Positions 36,901 through 47,539 of a stretch of 64,000 bases of DNA are shown piece after piece (within the stretch, counting starts at the first letter, position 1; each line of letters starts with the position of its first letter). The position numbers and the translations under genes are program-made. The notes beneath the pieces were generated by a model. The model ran no database searches, was not told where the DNA came from, and saw nothing but the letters and a program-made list of their open reading frames with translations. The stretch is from positions 68,838,075 through 68,902,074 of the forward strand of contig OW388294.1 in assembly GCA_936450465.1 (NCBI GenBank), read 5' to 3'. The DNA is from Gibbula magus. Lineage: Eukaryota > Mollusca > Gastropoda > Trochida > Trochidae.

Positions 36901-39900
36901 TGAGATGCAACAACTAAAATTATTTCTAATCATTCAAACACACACTTTTATTGCGTGATTTTGTGAACTCATAAGTCAAGACGTCATTTATTTAAAAATG
37001 TTTTACAGTTTTCTTTGTCATTTGAGCATGCTTTCGAGGGTGGATATATGTGTGCTTTATAAATATGCACTAGTCTTTTATTATTATTATTATTTTAAAA
37101 AGAAGATATTTACATCAGTTTGCATATGCGTATATTGTACACTTACAGTAATGTTTGCGTATATATTATTGTTATGAAGGTACATCTCAGGAAAGTTTTA
37201 TTTTGATGTTAATTTATCAAGTAACAATGTCAATTTATACTTGTGTTTTAGGGACTATCACTTATGTGGTTCAAGGAAGTTTTTCTTCCAAGTATTGGAC
37301 CTGCAAGACCACAGGTGCTAATCTTCGATGGACACGACTCTCATCATCATGTTGAGTTAATCCATGAAGCGAGACAAAATGGCATAACTCTGATTGAAAT
37401 TCCCTCGCACTGTTCTCATTGGTTACAGCCTCTTGACCGGTATGAAAATTATTTAGATCAAGTACAGGACATTTTCACCAATATCTTTCATGCAGAACAA
37501 AATTAAGATAAATTTAACAAGAAATAAATTTACACCGGTGTTATCTCAATTTTGTACGTCTATGCTGCATCTAAATATATTATGTTTTTGCATTTGCAGG
37601 ACAGTATTTGGGTCGTTTAAGTCAACATGGAAGACGGCTGTACACAGCTATACGGCTCTGACTGCATGTACTGTCACCCATGGGAATTTCTTCCACCTCT
37701 TCAGACAAACGTGGTTGCGTCTCCAGGCAGAGAGACATCTCCTAGTCTCTGGGTTCAGAGCTACCGGAATCTACCCGTTTGACCCACGAGCCATTCCTGA
37801 ACAGGCCTTCCTACCTTCCACCGTTAACTGTTCAGCTTCAGCTCCAGGTACATGGTCATCTTAATGTTATTCAAACGACATTATATTCAATTGGTAATGA
37901 TAATAATAATGATAGTGTCGACAAGTTACAGTTATATATTCTCATCACGATTACTATAAGACAATGCTCATACTGTTAAAACTGGCCAATAATTGACACT
38001 ATTATATTAATATCTTAATGTTATAAACATGAATCATTGATGTACATAGCCTATATGTTTATGTATATACAGATGTGACATCAGACAAGGGAGACGATGA
38101 TGATGACCTAAGGCTGGTGATGGATTTAATCCTTGGAGGAGAAGCCGGTGTGACCCAGTCTGACATGGGGGGAATGGACCTTGACCTGGAAGTGGACCAG
38201 TACCTGGACCCTGGCCTGGACCTGGACCTGGACCTGGACCCGAGGGAAGGAGAGGTGCTACCTGCTGGCAGTACGGTGCAGGATCTCGGCGTGTCTCTGC
38301 TGCCCAACGGTGATCTCGTGTACAACAGCCCCCCTATGGACCTGGAGCCCGAGGAGGAGGATGAGAGCACGGACCAGCTCACGGAGATACAGATCGACAT
38401 GCAGGAGGAGCCCCTTCCCAGACATGAGGTAAAGTATATATAAATAACATTCGAAATACAATGTACATGCATGTTAGTGCTGACGTTAGTTGCCTGACTC
38501 GGAGAGTGTGGGTTCGAATAGTGCAAATGACAGGGCCCGAATAAATGTCATATAATGTTACTGTTACACATTGTTGTAATGTGTGTTGTATCGCACATGT
38601 GTGTTATCCTAAAAATTACAATTTATAGTTACAATAGATATAAAATTGTCAACCAAATCTGACTACCAATCCATTGAGTAAGGAATTCATGAGGACCATA
38701 ATGTCTCAAACGGCTCTTAATTGTCATTAATTATAGACGATGTAAAACGAAAGGGTAGGCTATGCTCTAAATTTTCTAAATTATTTTTCAGGTGCCACAT
38801 CTTGATGCTATCAATTACGTTCCACCGCAGAAGAAGAAGAAGTCGGAGTTTTTTATTATTTCATCAGACGCAGCATTCCGGGCTAAAGTCGAAGCTGCCG
38901 CTGTCAGAGAAGAAAGAGAGAGAAAAAAGGCTGAACGCATGAAGAAGAGACAAGAAAAAACCCAGATGAAATGAAATGATTGATTAAATATTTGTCTTAA
39001 AAACCCACTTGTCTCTCTTGTTTTGTTTGGCTCAATGTAGCAAAGAATACCAAGTTATCTAAATGTGTTACAGATGAACAATGTGTATCTTCTACTCCCA
39101 CTATATCTATTAGGATTAATAACTTCAATGTGATACACTGTAGTTTTTACTAAGCATTATCGTATTTTATAACATATGAAAAGAGTTACAATTGAAGAAT
39201 AAATACACATGTAGAACATTGTTGCGATGAAGAGTGCGTTAGTTAGCACACCCCTCCCGGTCCCCACTCCCCTTAGAAGTTTGATTACGTCTGAACGTGG
39301 TTAGAGTACCGTAAATCATTGAATTGCTATTACATTAATTACTTGAACCATTAACTGCATATATGCTTTGATTGTTTTACTGTTCGAAATTTCTAAAAGG
39401 GGCTGTCGTTTTTTTTCAAATTTCCCATTTATAATGATAATTTATTTCGAATTACAAAACACGATTCCCATCCATGGCTTTACTGAGCCATTTACAGTCA
39501 CTCATTTTAAACTTGATTTTCCCAAGAGAGATGGGTGTTTTAATGTTGTGAAATTATTTTTCAAATACATTTTATCAACTTATTTGAGCTAAAAACGTGC
39601 TACCGCCGCTTTAAACTGTTGTTTGAGTTTATTGTAATACATGCAACAGTTAAAAAAGATAAATCTATTTGAACCACAAACGCTAAACTATGTTGCGTAT
39701 CAGGAAGGCGGGATACACACGGCTGTACACTGATTATGATTTACCGTATTTCCTTAATTACACGCCTGCCTTGAATAGACACCTGCCTCGAATAGACGCC
39801 CTTGCACAGGGCTTTCTGAAAACAATACACGCCTGCCTTGATTAAACGCCGGTTAAACCGAATTAAAATTTTATAATCGCTGTTTCCTATCGTAGTCGTT

Positions 39901-41185
39901 TATCAAAATCACAATGACAGCCTGCTCAGACTCATTGATCATTCGATGTAGTTACGATAGGTTTACGGTGCTCTGAAAGTTGTTTTTAACATATGCATGT
40001 GTATTACATTGTAAGCAAGTAGTAACCAAATGATAACGTAACAACGCCCATGGTAAAGGTGAATTTTTTTCTGAATAAATAGAAAACGTGAGCTATTCTT
40101 ATCGTTCAGAGCTCTTACAGGCGACACAAACAAGGTCTTACCTGCATCAGAATAGATGTAATTAATTATCTTTCTTACCATTTACTTTCCTAAACTACTA
40201 AAAGAATATTCTAGGCTGAAACTAATATCTCACTTCAGTCTATCTGTCACCCTTTCTGTGTCCATGCAGGGTTGGTAACGTAGTGTCCGAACTTCGGGCG
40301 ACCCTGTCCGAACCAAGGTCAAAACTGTCCGAACCTTGGGCGAATTGGTATACTCGCCTAAAACTGCTAAATTACATATTTATTCATATAATGAACGAAT
40401 ATAGTGTTTGGAATTTTGAACAATATACCCATTCTCGACTTTCACCACTTATTGTTGGCTGTTAAAGAGTCAAATATTAATAATACAACGAGCGAAAGTA
40501 TTTAGATCGGAACACTGTCCGAACCTCGGTCAGTTTGCCCTACCCCAGCAGGGGCTCAAGGCCTAAGTAAATAAGTAAGTAGGTATCCATATGCAGTGCC
40601 CCTCCCTAACAAGTTAAGGGGGTTTGGCGAGTCCAGAGGGGAGTTAAGGGGGTTCGGACTCCTCTCCACTCCAAAATACCAAATTCAACTCAGCTTCAGC
40701 ACTGACTGTAAATCAAAAGGCATGCCTCTGTATTTTGACCCCCAATGCTCTTACAACCCCCTTAAAACACTCAGAAATGAATCATCATCAAATGTCAATC
40801 CTTCTTAAAATCAACTAAAATACCACAGATTTGCTAAAATAAAATAGTTTGACAAGAAAAGAAAGAATTTTTAAATATCTCAGAATATCAAGAGCTTCAG
40901 CAGGGGTGCGCTACTGAGCTATGCACTGAACCACGTGCCACCATAGCGTTTTCATCAAACTCACAAATACTATTGGTATCACGCTTTCAATCGTTAGATA
41001 TCAAACATCCAACTCAATTTATTTAACCATCGACCTACAGAGGAATATCTATAGATGGAACAATATTCTTTTCTAAAACAATATTTTCATGCAAATTCAA
41101 TGTCGCTACAGATTTGCATCAACACTGACAGAACACACTGAACTCCATAAACGATTCCAAGACATCTTACCTTTCTGAAATCCAT
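30912..41185 (-). CDS. GLIS2: GLIS2-like Kruppel zinc-finger transcription factor
   Basis: Minus-strand exons: 41185-41171 (tentative, MDFRK), 34818-34677, 33721-33417, 32948-32746, 32424-32306, 31537-30912. All phases agree: 1410 nt, 469 aa. Five C2H2 fingers start at C172, C207, C240, C268 and C298. The second and third read through [20 protein letters not shown] and [17 protein letters not shown], the fourth has [10 protein letters not shown] and the fifth [22 protein letters not shown] in finger 1 and [19 protein letters not shown] favour GLIS2 over GLIS1/3. Finger 5 is H-x5-H instead of the usual H-x3/4-H. PLDLS (444-448) fits the CtBP co-repressor motif known for GLIS2. The protein is a DNA-binding nuclear regulator. 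The exon-1 call rests only on a start codon, a donor (AAG|GTAAG) and a matching phase; without it, translation could begin at MRGALM in exon 2. A 5.5-kb transposon fills the first intron. Confidence 0.9.
32430..32648. repeat. 14-bp minisatellite next to GLIS2 exon
   Basis: Degenerate units of the form AAGCATTGACAACA, about 15 copies, in the intron before the 32424-32306 exon. The array ends within about 10 bp of the splice acceptor (32425-32426), so it supplies the region where branch point and pyrimidine tract must lie. Three overlapping minus-strand frames here are repeat artefacts. Confidence 0.8.
34884..35067 (+). pseudogene. LINE ORF2 C-terminal fragment (left half)
   Basis: An open frame reads [20 protein letters not shown], then [16 protein letters not shown] and [25 protein letters not shown] is the usual C-terminal motif of LINE polyproteins in invertebrates. 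The frame is broken at 35067 by the DNA transposon; the last codons and 3' tail resume at 40541. Confidence 0.8.
35085..35559 (+). repeat. Left subterminal TTCGGACA repeats
   Basis: TTCGGACA at 35113, 35487, 35508, 35530 and 35552, plus CTCGGACA at 35085 within the terminal repeat. The last four are spaced 21, 22 and 22 bp, close to two helical turns, in the context GACCAAGGTTCGGACAC. They are likely transposase-binding sites. The array ends 227 bp before the transposase start. Confidence 0.8.
35786..38974 (+). CDS. Pogo-type DDE transposase, intact, six exons
   Basis: Exons 35786-36336, 36698-36899, 37252-37439, 37600-37847, 38073-38428, 38792-38974. All AG/GT borders agree in phase: 1728 nt, 575 aa, no internal stop. 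Residues ~10-47 are a Psq-type helix-turn-helix ([20 protein letters not shown]). About 58-128 is a CENP-B-type DNA-binding helix-turn-helix. From ~160 runs the DDE domain with NMDET (D168), LIFDGHDSH (D277) and HWLQPLDR (D313), that is DD35D by my count. Residues 397-515 are strongly acidic ([10 protein letters not shown]). The last ~60 residues are basic ([27 protein letters not shown]), a likely nuclear signal. It catalyses cut-and-paste transposition. AATAAA at 39198-39203 may end the transcript. The start is the first ATG and gives a normal N-terminus. A host gene derived from such a transposase is possible, but the intact ends argue for a transposon gene. Confidence 0.92.
39741..39905 (+). 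mobile_element. Family G MITE fragment inside the transposon
   Basis: CCGTATTTCCTTAATTACAC followed by GAATAGACGCC and the CACAGGGCTTTCTG block, as in 26762-27037, but without the right terminal repeat. It lies between the transposase gene and the right end. Confidence 0.55.
40284..40523 (-). repeat. Right subterminal TTCGGACA repeats (inverted)
   Basis: TGTCCGAA at 40284, 40305 and 40326, spaced 21 bp, and 40516 within the terminal repeat. This is the mirror of the left array in orientation, motif and spacing, with three internal copies instead of four. Confidence 0.8.
40541..40590 (+). pseudogene. LINE 3' end (right half)
   Basis: CCCCAGCAGGGGCTCAAGGC followed by CTAAGTAAATAAGTAAGTAG. Placed after the left half with one TA removed, it continues the frame to a stop shortly after GGCCTAAG and ends in a (TAAG)n-like tail, as LINE copies do. 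Confidence 0.7.
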
Positions 41186-41334
41186 AGTGCAATTTGAATT
41201 GATTTCTAAAAGCATCCATATATAAATACGTATGTGTCATAAACTATGTCTCATACAGGTAACATATATATAGGTGACATGGTTCACTAGGTTGTCTGAA
41301 AATCACTAAGATGTTTTCACAAGTTTCATACCTC

Positions 41335-41460
41335 CTATGAGGAAAAGACGTCATCGGAGAACGATACTGACAGTATCAACGTGGGAGCCAATGGCAAAGA
41401 CGTCATCGGAGGACTAAATACGGAGAGTGTCAACGTAGGAGCCGATGGCAAAGAAGTCAT
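41335..41460 (+). repeat. 52-bp unit x 2.5, coding-like
   Basis: Two imperfect copies of a ~52-54 bp unit (CGTCATCGGAG, then GTATCAACGTGGGAGCC, then GATGGCAAAGA). A third copy is at 42990-43060. One plus frame reads DTDSINVGANGKDV, so it may derive from a coding repeat, but no gene was assembled. Confidence 0.5.
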
Positions 41461-41466
41461 GTCATT

Positions 41467-41540
41467 TGAGAATAGGGCTTGCACGGGTACTCGAGTACTC
41501 GAGTACGAGTCGGGTTTAGCTGGACTCGAGTCCATTTTCT
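41467..41540 (+). repeat. AGGGCTTGCACGGGTACTCG repeat
   Basis: AGGGCTTGCACGGGTACTCG, then repeated GAGTACTCGAG-like words. Near-inverse of GGACCCGTGGAAGCCCTA at 42977-43000, suggesting the two are the ends of one element of about 1.5 kb, hAT-like by similarity to 27255. Tentative. Confidence 0.4.
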
Positions 41541-42976
41541 GGGACTCGAGGACTCGATAAAAGATAACATTAATTTCACATTAATTTTAGTCACCTTGTG
41601 TAAGTTGAACATGTCGTGCCTGAAAAGATATAACAACAACTGCAGTTGACCCCGTATGTCGTGGTACCTGAGGGACAAGTTCTATACCACGTTACAAGTG
41701 AACAGCGACACCAGCCTTGGTCGAATCGACTACTTTCATATCACAGCCACAATCTTCAGTTAAAATTGTACAATGCAACTAAATAAAACATTGAATTGAT
41801 GATATCAGATGAGGTTTATACCAACTAATGTAAATAAATATGAAGCTTATATGGTCAAGTTCGTCGATATACTGATGTTAAAATTTTACTTGTGTTTATC
41901 AAAATTGTATGTTGGTCGATTTGACAAGCGACAGTAGACAGGTCAGATCTAATAATGAATTTTACGCTTTTTCATAACGTAAAATAAATGTATTCTGTTA
42001 TTATTTCAGTTTGTTTGCGAAATAAAAGGCAATAATCAAAATCGTATATCACTACAGAATAATGATAATGACACCGACATTTGAGGTAAAAAACTCCATG
42101 TCAACTGTATGGTCAAATCACCAGGGGCACAAGCATTCAAAATGCAAGAATTTTGCTAGGAGGTGACTCAATCCAAATATGGAATATGAAACGGGTTACA
42201 GATCTAGAAGGAATGTAAACCTATAACCGGTCCATTTCTTAGTAGGGATGTGAATTTGTCTACAATTGTTGACATTGAATTAATAGTATCTTTCTAAAGC
42301 TATGTACAAATAAGATAATATTTTCATTGTAAATTTTGTTTGTTTATTATGTCTTAACTATAATTATTAAGTATCTAATTCTCAATAATTTTCTACTTTT
42401 ATACCCTTTCATGAAATTATCACGACCATTCTTTGTTTATAAAAATGGTGGCCTTAGTCTTATACACTGCAATGATTTTCAAGATAATTGATTATGGTTT
42501 TGAATATATACATTAGATGTCAAATTCCTTCCTAACCATTCCATATCTAGATTTCTTACACTTGATGTGAAAATTAGAACAACGACACTGTCATACATTT
42601 ATTCAACGGTACCATTTTCTGTCATCTGTACTGTATGCCTTTGACACTGAAGGAGAACATATTGGAATTTTCCTTTTCTGTCATCTGCATGTCTTTATCA
42701 CTGAGCCAGAAAATAAATAGCCTAAATATTATTTCATTTGAACCTGAAATGGTGTTAGATTCATCAACTGTAGTGCTGAAAAAATCGAACATTGTATGAG
42801 TACTGATTATTTTGGGGGACATTTGGCCATATTGTATCGCGATATGGGTAGTACTTCGTGGTATATCAGTGTTCCACTGTATGCATAATCTAAAACCTCA
42901 AAGACTAACAAAATGTTATTGTGACATGCTGCCACTTAGCTGAAAGGTATCAATTAACCCATCAAGTACCCAAGTC
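41541..42976. other. AT-rich interior, no gene seen
   Basis: Lies between the two inverse-like ends just described. No frame with transposase motifs or splice-bounded exon was recognised. Confidence 0.35.
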
Positions 42977-43051
42977 CAATATTTTGGACCCGTGGAAGCC
43001 CTATCGGAGAAGGATACTGACAGTATCAACATGGGAGCCGATGTCAAAGAC

Positions 43052-43560
43052 GTCACGTCAGCAATAAGGTGACCTTGAGGTTCCGGGTTCCATCCCACCA
43101 GTGACCGGCAGTTAAAACCTTGAAGTCAACTTTATGTGCAGACTCTTTTATAGTTGTCACAACCCCTCGTGTACAGTAAATAACAGTGCACTTGGAAAAC
43201 CCCTGAATTCGTTATGACACATGGTGGACACATTAAAATCATGTGCAAACACCTTGTTGCTGGCCTAGCTCTTTCAGTGTGGTGTACAGTACAAAACCCT
43301 GTACACTTGAAAGAACCCTGAATATGTTATGACACATGGTGGACACATTAAAATCATGTGCAAACACCTTGTTGCTGGCCTAGCTCTTTCAGTGTGGTGT
43401 ACAGTACAAAACCCTGTACACTTGAAAGAACGCTGAATCTGTTATGACACATGGTGGACACATTAAAATCATGTGCAAACACCTCGTTGCTGGCCTAGCT
43501 CTTTCAATTTGTGTAAAGTACAAAACCCTGTACACTTGAAAGAATTATATCTGTTACGAC
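43052..43560 (+). repeat. SINE-like repeat with 115-bp tandem units
   Basis: A box-B-like GGTTCCGGGTTCCATCCC is followed by GTGCAGACTCTTTTATAGTT and then three units of exactly 115 bp starting GTTATGACACATGGTGGACA at 43211, 43326 and 43441, with a decayed fourth at 43553. Probably a second tRNA-derived SINE type whose tail has multiplied. Confidence 0.65.
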
Positions 43561-43684
43561 AAGATGGTGGCACATGAATATGTGCAACCACCTAGTTGCT
43601 GGTATAAGAACGTGTGGTATATTTGGACCAAATGCTGCTATGACTATGTATCCTTGTCCCTTGTAAGGATGAGCAAGTTGCTGC

Positions 43685-43787
43685 AACTTGTGCGTCTAGT
43701 GGCTGCAGAAGTGCATACCGTCAGCATGTTGTTGTAACTTGTGCGTCTAGTGGCTGCAGAAGTGCATACTGTCAGACCCTGTTTTTT
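43685..43787 (+). repeat. 51-bp tandem duplication
   Basis: AACTTGTGCGTCTAGTGGCT, then GCAGAAGTGCATAC, occurs at 43685 and 43736 with few changes. Confidence 0.8.
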
Positions 43788-44124
43788 TCACATGATTTGG
43801 TTACAGGTGAAAATCGTCTGGAAAGCAAGTCGTGCGGTTAAGCGAATCATCATTTGCGTAGTGAGAAGATTTGAAATACTGCTGTGTGGATGGGCAGATT
43901 TCTGTATATAAACAAGGTGTGATTGTACTTCAGCTGAGACTGTAAAAGAGTGCCATTGAGATTGACGACCAATGATGGAGGGAAAACAAAACACCTTTGC
44001 CGAACAGAGCTGGATATTAACACTATACAACTGTTTCTATACATGAATGTATGTAAAATTTGCATGAAATATCCATGGTTGAGCATTGACATTATAATCC
44101 AGTAGTGAAGAATAGGGAACATGA

Positions 44125-44397
44125 GGTGAGAAGATTTGGGTTTAACACCGCTTTCCGGAGTGTTTCACTTACTGGTAGTATTATTGCTGAAAGCAAGCAA
44201 CGCCATAGTGCTTATGCCTTGCGGTGAAACTTGTGAAACTAGCAACCCATGGGTGACACTGCAAAATTTAGTATAGCATTGCACCCAAACCTTACTGCAC
44301 GTAGAACAGATCTCTACAACAGACAAAGTTGCCGAACCCCTGGCAGTATTCGAACCCGGGACCTCTTGATCTGAAGCTGAACGCGCTAACCACTGCG
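44125..44397 (-). repeat. tRNA-derived SINE
   Basis: On minus: box A-like GTGGTTAGCGCGTTCAGC, box B GGTTCGAATACTGCCAG, body and tail TTAAACCCAAATC in family order. More diverged in the body than the copy at 47196. Confidence 0.8.
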
Positions 44398-44711
44398 AAT
44401 AGGGAAGAAATGGATATCTGGTGATATACCAACAGACTATGTCCATGTTCTTAAAATTCAAGTTGAACAAGGGTTTAGTGTTAAATAAGTAATATTTTAA
44501 TTTTTAGTATTTTCCAATTCATTTAACCTTCCTGTTCACGAAGATGCAAACAGCAGTTCTATTATACAAAATTCATACTTAGCTGTGTCCCTGGGCAAGA
44601 CACTTCATCGACATTACAATCAGTCCACCCAGCTGTATAAATGGGTACCTAAACATGGGATGTTGAGACCAATACGGTCGTATGAAGCTCTTAGTAGATA
44701 ATAAATAATAT

Positions 44712-45190
44712 AATAGCTGTAGCTCATCAGGCTTTATATACATTAACTAATTCAAAATGTCAACTTCTAGGTGAGATGTACAACAAATAGGAAGCGCTTT
44801 AAATGGAGAAGATGAAATAGGTCTTAAGGTCCTTACCCCTCTGACCTATCTTTGAGGCCTGAGATAAAATCTCAAGATGAAAATAGCTTTTCACATCATG
44901 ACCTCTGTTGGGGTTGCAGGGTCTCGAAATCTACAATTCAGAATCCCCATTGGCCAAGGAGTCTGTACACAGCATTTCAGCTTTCTAGACCTTTCGGTAC
45001 TCGAGAAGAAGATGACAATAGGTTTTTAATGCTGTGACCCCTGTGACCCTATTTGGGGTCACAAGGTCACCAAATTTACAATTTAGAATCCCCATTGGCC
45101 AAGGAGTCTGTACACAAATTTCAGTGAAAAGTTTACAGACGGACGGACGGACGGACGCCAGACACCATGCCATATGCCATAAGCCCATTC
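44712..45190 (+). repeat. Repeat family D, uninterrupted copy
   Basis: AGCTCATCAGGCTTTATATA through GATAAAATCTCAAGATGAAA without the LINE found in the 23-24 kb copy, then ACAGACGGACGGACGGACGG and CCATATGCCATAAGCCCA. Provides the empty target site for that LINE. Confidence 0.7.
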
Positions 45191-45264
45191 ATACTCATAT
45201 ATCTTCAATTTCAATTACTTCAAAAACATAAACTGAATACATTAAAACATGCCAAACAAAAACC

Positions 45265-45530
45265 CTTATTTCCTGTGACAGTTATTCAGATAAATATTTC
45301 TTGATTTCAGTTTTTAATTCAAAATAAGTAAATGAATATTTTCAAACATGCTAAATGATTATTTTCAAACATGCTAAATGAATATTTTCAAACATGCTTA
45401 CCCAAATGCTTATTTCCTGTGACAGTTATTTTTAGATAAATGTTTCTTGATTTCAGTTTTTAATTTCAAAATAAGTAAATGAATATTTTCAAACATGCTT
45501 ACCAAAATGCTAATTTCCTGTGACAGTTAT
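45265..45530 (+). repeat. ~144-bp tandem duplication
   Basis: CTTATTTCCTGTGACAGTTA starts at 45265 and 45409, with a third partial start near 45508. A shorter word, AATGAATATTTTCAAACATG, repeats several times between them. Confidence 0.7.
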
Positions 45531-47190
45531 GAAGGCAATGTACAAAGTGAGAAGCAATCGTAATGTAAAGAGGAAGACATACATTAGCCCACCAGGGTCT
45601 TCGCGGCAAGACTATCGTGAAATTCGAGAGCCTCGCTACAAAAGAGTAAACTGTTGTCAGCTAAAGTGTAGCTCATATGTCTATTTCAACATGTGCTTTC
45701 TTTACCCCCTGTCACTTACCTAACACCCCCTTAAGGGGATAATAACACCTTCCGTTCTAACAAAACAAACAGAGCAGGACATCTTATTTGTCAAAAAGGG
45801 GGTCAAAAGATTACAATTTATCTTTCAATCAGCTAGTCTTTTACTTAGATGTTTAACCCCCTGAATAGAATAACCCTTCACGCAATTGCTAAACCTACAC
45901 CGGTGTGCGGATTTGTCCTCGGCAAATTGATACGAGTCATGCAATGCTTTGCACAGACTTTGCCGCAGCTCTGCGAGTCCCATCGTGGAGTAGTGCTAAT
46001 CCGTGCGTTGAACATATTAATACCATTGTCCGCGAACAATACCTGCGACGATAAGATCATCAAGAGCTTATTTCTAATCAGTCTCATAGTCTGTGCGAGA
46101 CTTTTCTAACACAGTCACAGGGGCGTGAAAAATCCTGGGGGGCGTGAAATATCCAGTGGGGCCTGTGGAGTCAGTGCCAATAGGCCCCCTTCAGAGGCCC
46201 TCAAAGAAATACAACACAAGATTCTAATAAGTATTGTGTAAATATCAGCAGCTTAAGACATATCGCATTCATAACAGGTCACCTAATTGACATGCAATGT
46301 ATGGCAAGATTTGTAGTAACAGACGTAATCCGTTACATTAAAATGATTTATTGATTATTTGGATACAGGATTATGTACTAATCTTCTTGAATTAGCTACA
46401 ATAATAATTGTCAAGTTTTTGTGGTGAAGTTTCAATTGCATAAGTATAGTTTAATACCAATACCATTAGGTCAAAGCCTTCTGTTATAGTTCTATTCTCT
46501 TCTCTTGTAGGTAATATATTCTGTTACACCAACAGGATAAAATGGACTGATTGCTTTAACCTTAAGTCATTAAGGACTAGAGCGTGGGAAAATATTTTTT
46601 ATAGAAGAATATCAAAGTTTTAATTTTCAAACTTTAAAAGATGACATAAAAACTAGCTGACACAAGAATGTATAACATGGAACAATTTAAAACAAAAGAT
46701 GTATTGCTTTGGAAATTTATTTTCTTTTTAGAAAAGAGGAAAAGCTTTGACATTAAAGCTATCCACAAAATATATTGTCAATTTAAATAAAAATTGTTAA
46801 CAAAACAAAAAACATGTCTTTGACAGGCATTTTAGAAAGTTGTAGAGATGAAGAAAAACCAAGACATATGGACAGTCAATTTCTTTATTGCAATGAATGT
46901 TTCGGTGTATATACTAACACGTTAAATGTTAAAGTGTTAAAATTATATTTATATCTGTATTTATAAACCATGTTAACAGCACCTAAATTATAGCAAAGTT
47001 AATTATTACTAATTTGTTAATTTTGAATTTCACAAGTTTTTATTGTGGAGATGAAGGCCCAAGTGACATTAAGATTTGTACATTTATGCTCTTATGTTCT
47101 ACAGTGCACGACTTATAGACACCTTTAATACTCAACACAATAGCAACATGAGTCATCAGAAGATGACATATCCAATTTGGCTCACAGAAA
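45531..47190. other. Intergenic, no convincing gene
   Basis: Two frames were examined. 45531-45658 (+) is rich in K and R and opens after a repeat; 45849-46109 (+) is GC-richer than its surroundings and open on both strands. Neither shows a known motif, a splice model or a start context, so neither is called. Confidence 0.35.
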
Positions 47191-47195
47191 TGAGG

Positions 47196-47507
47196 GGGCG
47201 GAATAGCGCAGTGGTTAGCGCATTCAACTTCGGATCAAGAGGTCCTGGGTTCGAATCCCGCCAGTGCACGGCAACTTTGTCTGCAGTAGAGAACTGTTCT
47301 ATACGCAGTAAGGTTTGGTACAATGCCACACTGAATTTCAGTGCAGTACCACCCATGGTTCGCTAGTTCCAGTCGATGCTCGTAGGTTTCACCGCAATGC
47401 ATAGCCACAAGGCGTTGCGGGCTTTCTCCCTGCCATAATACTAGCAGCCGCGATATAAGTGAAATATACTTGAAAGCGGCGTTAAACCCCAACTCACCTC
47501 ACCTCAC
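47196..47507 (+). repeat. tRNA-derived SINE, best-preserved copy
   Basis: Box A ATAGCGCAGTGGTTAGCGCA, box B GGTTCGAATCCCGCCAG, GCACGGCAACTTTGTCTGC, CCATGGTTCGCTAGTTCCAG, tail CTTGAAAGCGGCGTTAAACC. The closest copy here to a consensus. Confidence 0.88.
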
Positions 47508-47539
47508 AGAAATGAAAAATAACATACTAATATAGAACC

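Larger units (their letters stand above)
35068..40540 (+). mobile_element. Complete pogo-type DNA transposon, 5473 bp
   Basis: Left end GGGCAAACTGACCTAAGCTC, right end GAACCTCGGTCAGTTTGCCC. The first 13 bp are perfectly inverted and pairing continues to TCGGACA with a few mismatches. TA on both sides (35066-35067, 40541-40542) is the target duplication of IS630/Tc1/mariner/pogo elements. Inside both ends lie repeated TTCGGACA motifs. The only gene is the six-exon transposase at 35786-38974. The flanks are two halves of one LINE 3' end, which proves the borders. Confidence 0.92.

Noticed and set aside
38059..38526. 155-codon Ser-rich minus-strand ORF
   Set aside because: Antisense shadow of the acidic transposase exon 38073-38428.
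38480..38540. Box-B-like GGGTTCGAATAG as a tRNA or SINE
   Set aside because: No box A at a proper distance and no SINE body after it; lies in a transposase intron.
45849..46109. 86-codon ORF, GC-richer, open on both strands
   Set aside because: No start context, splice sites or motif; open frames on both strands suggest composition and not coding.
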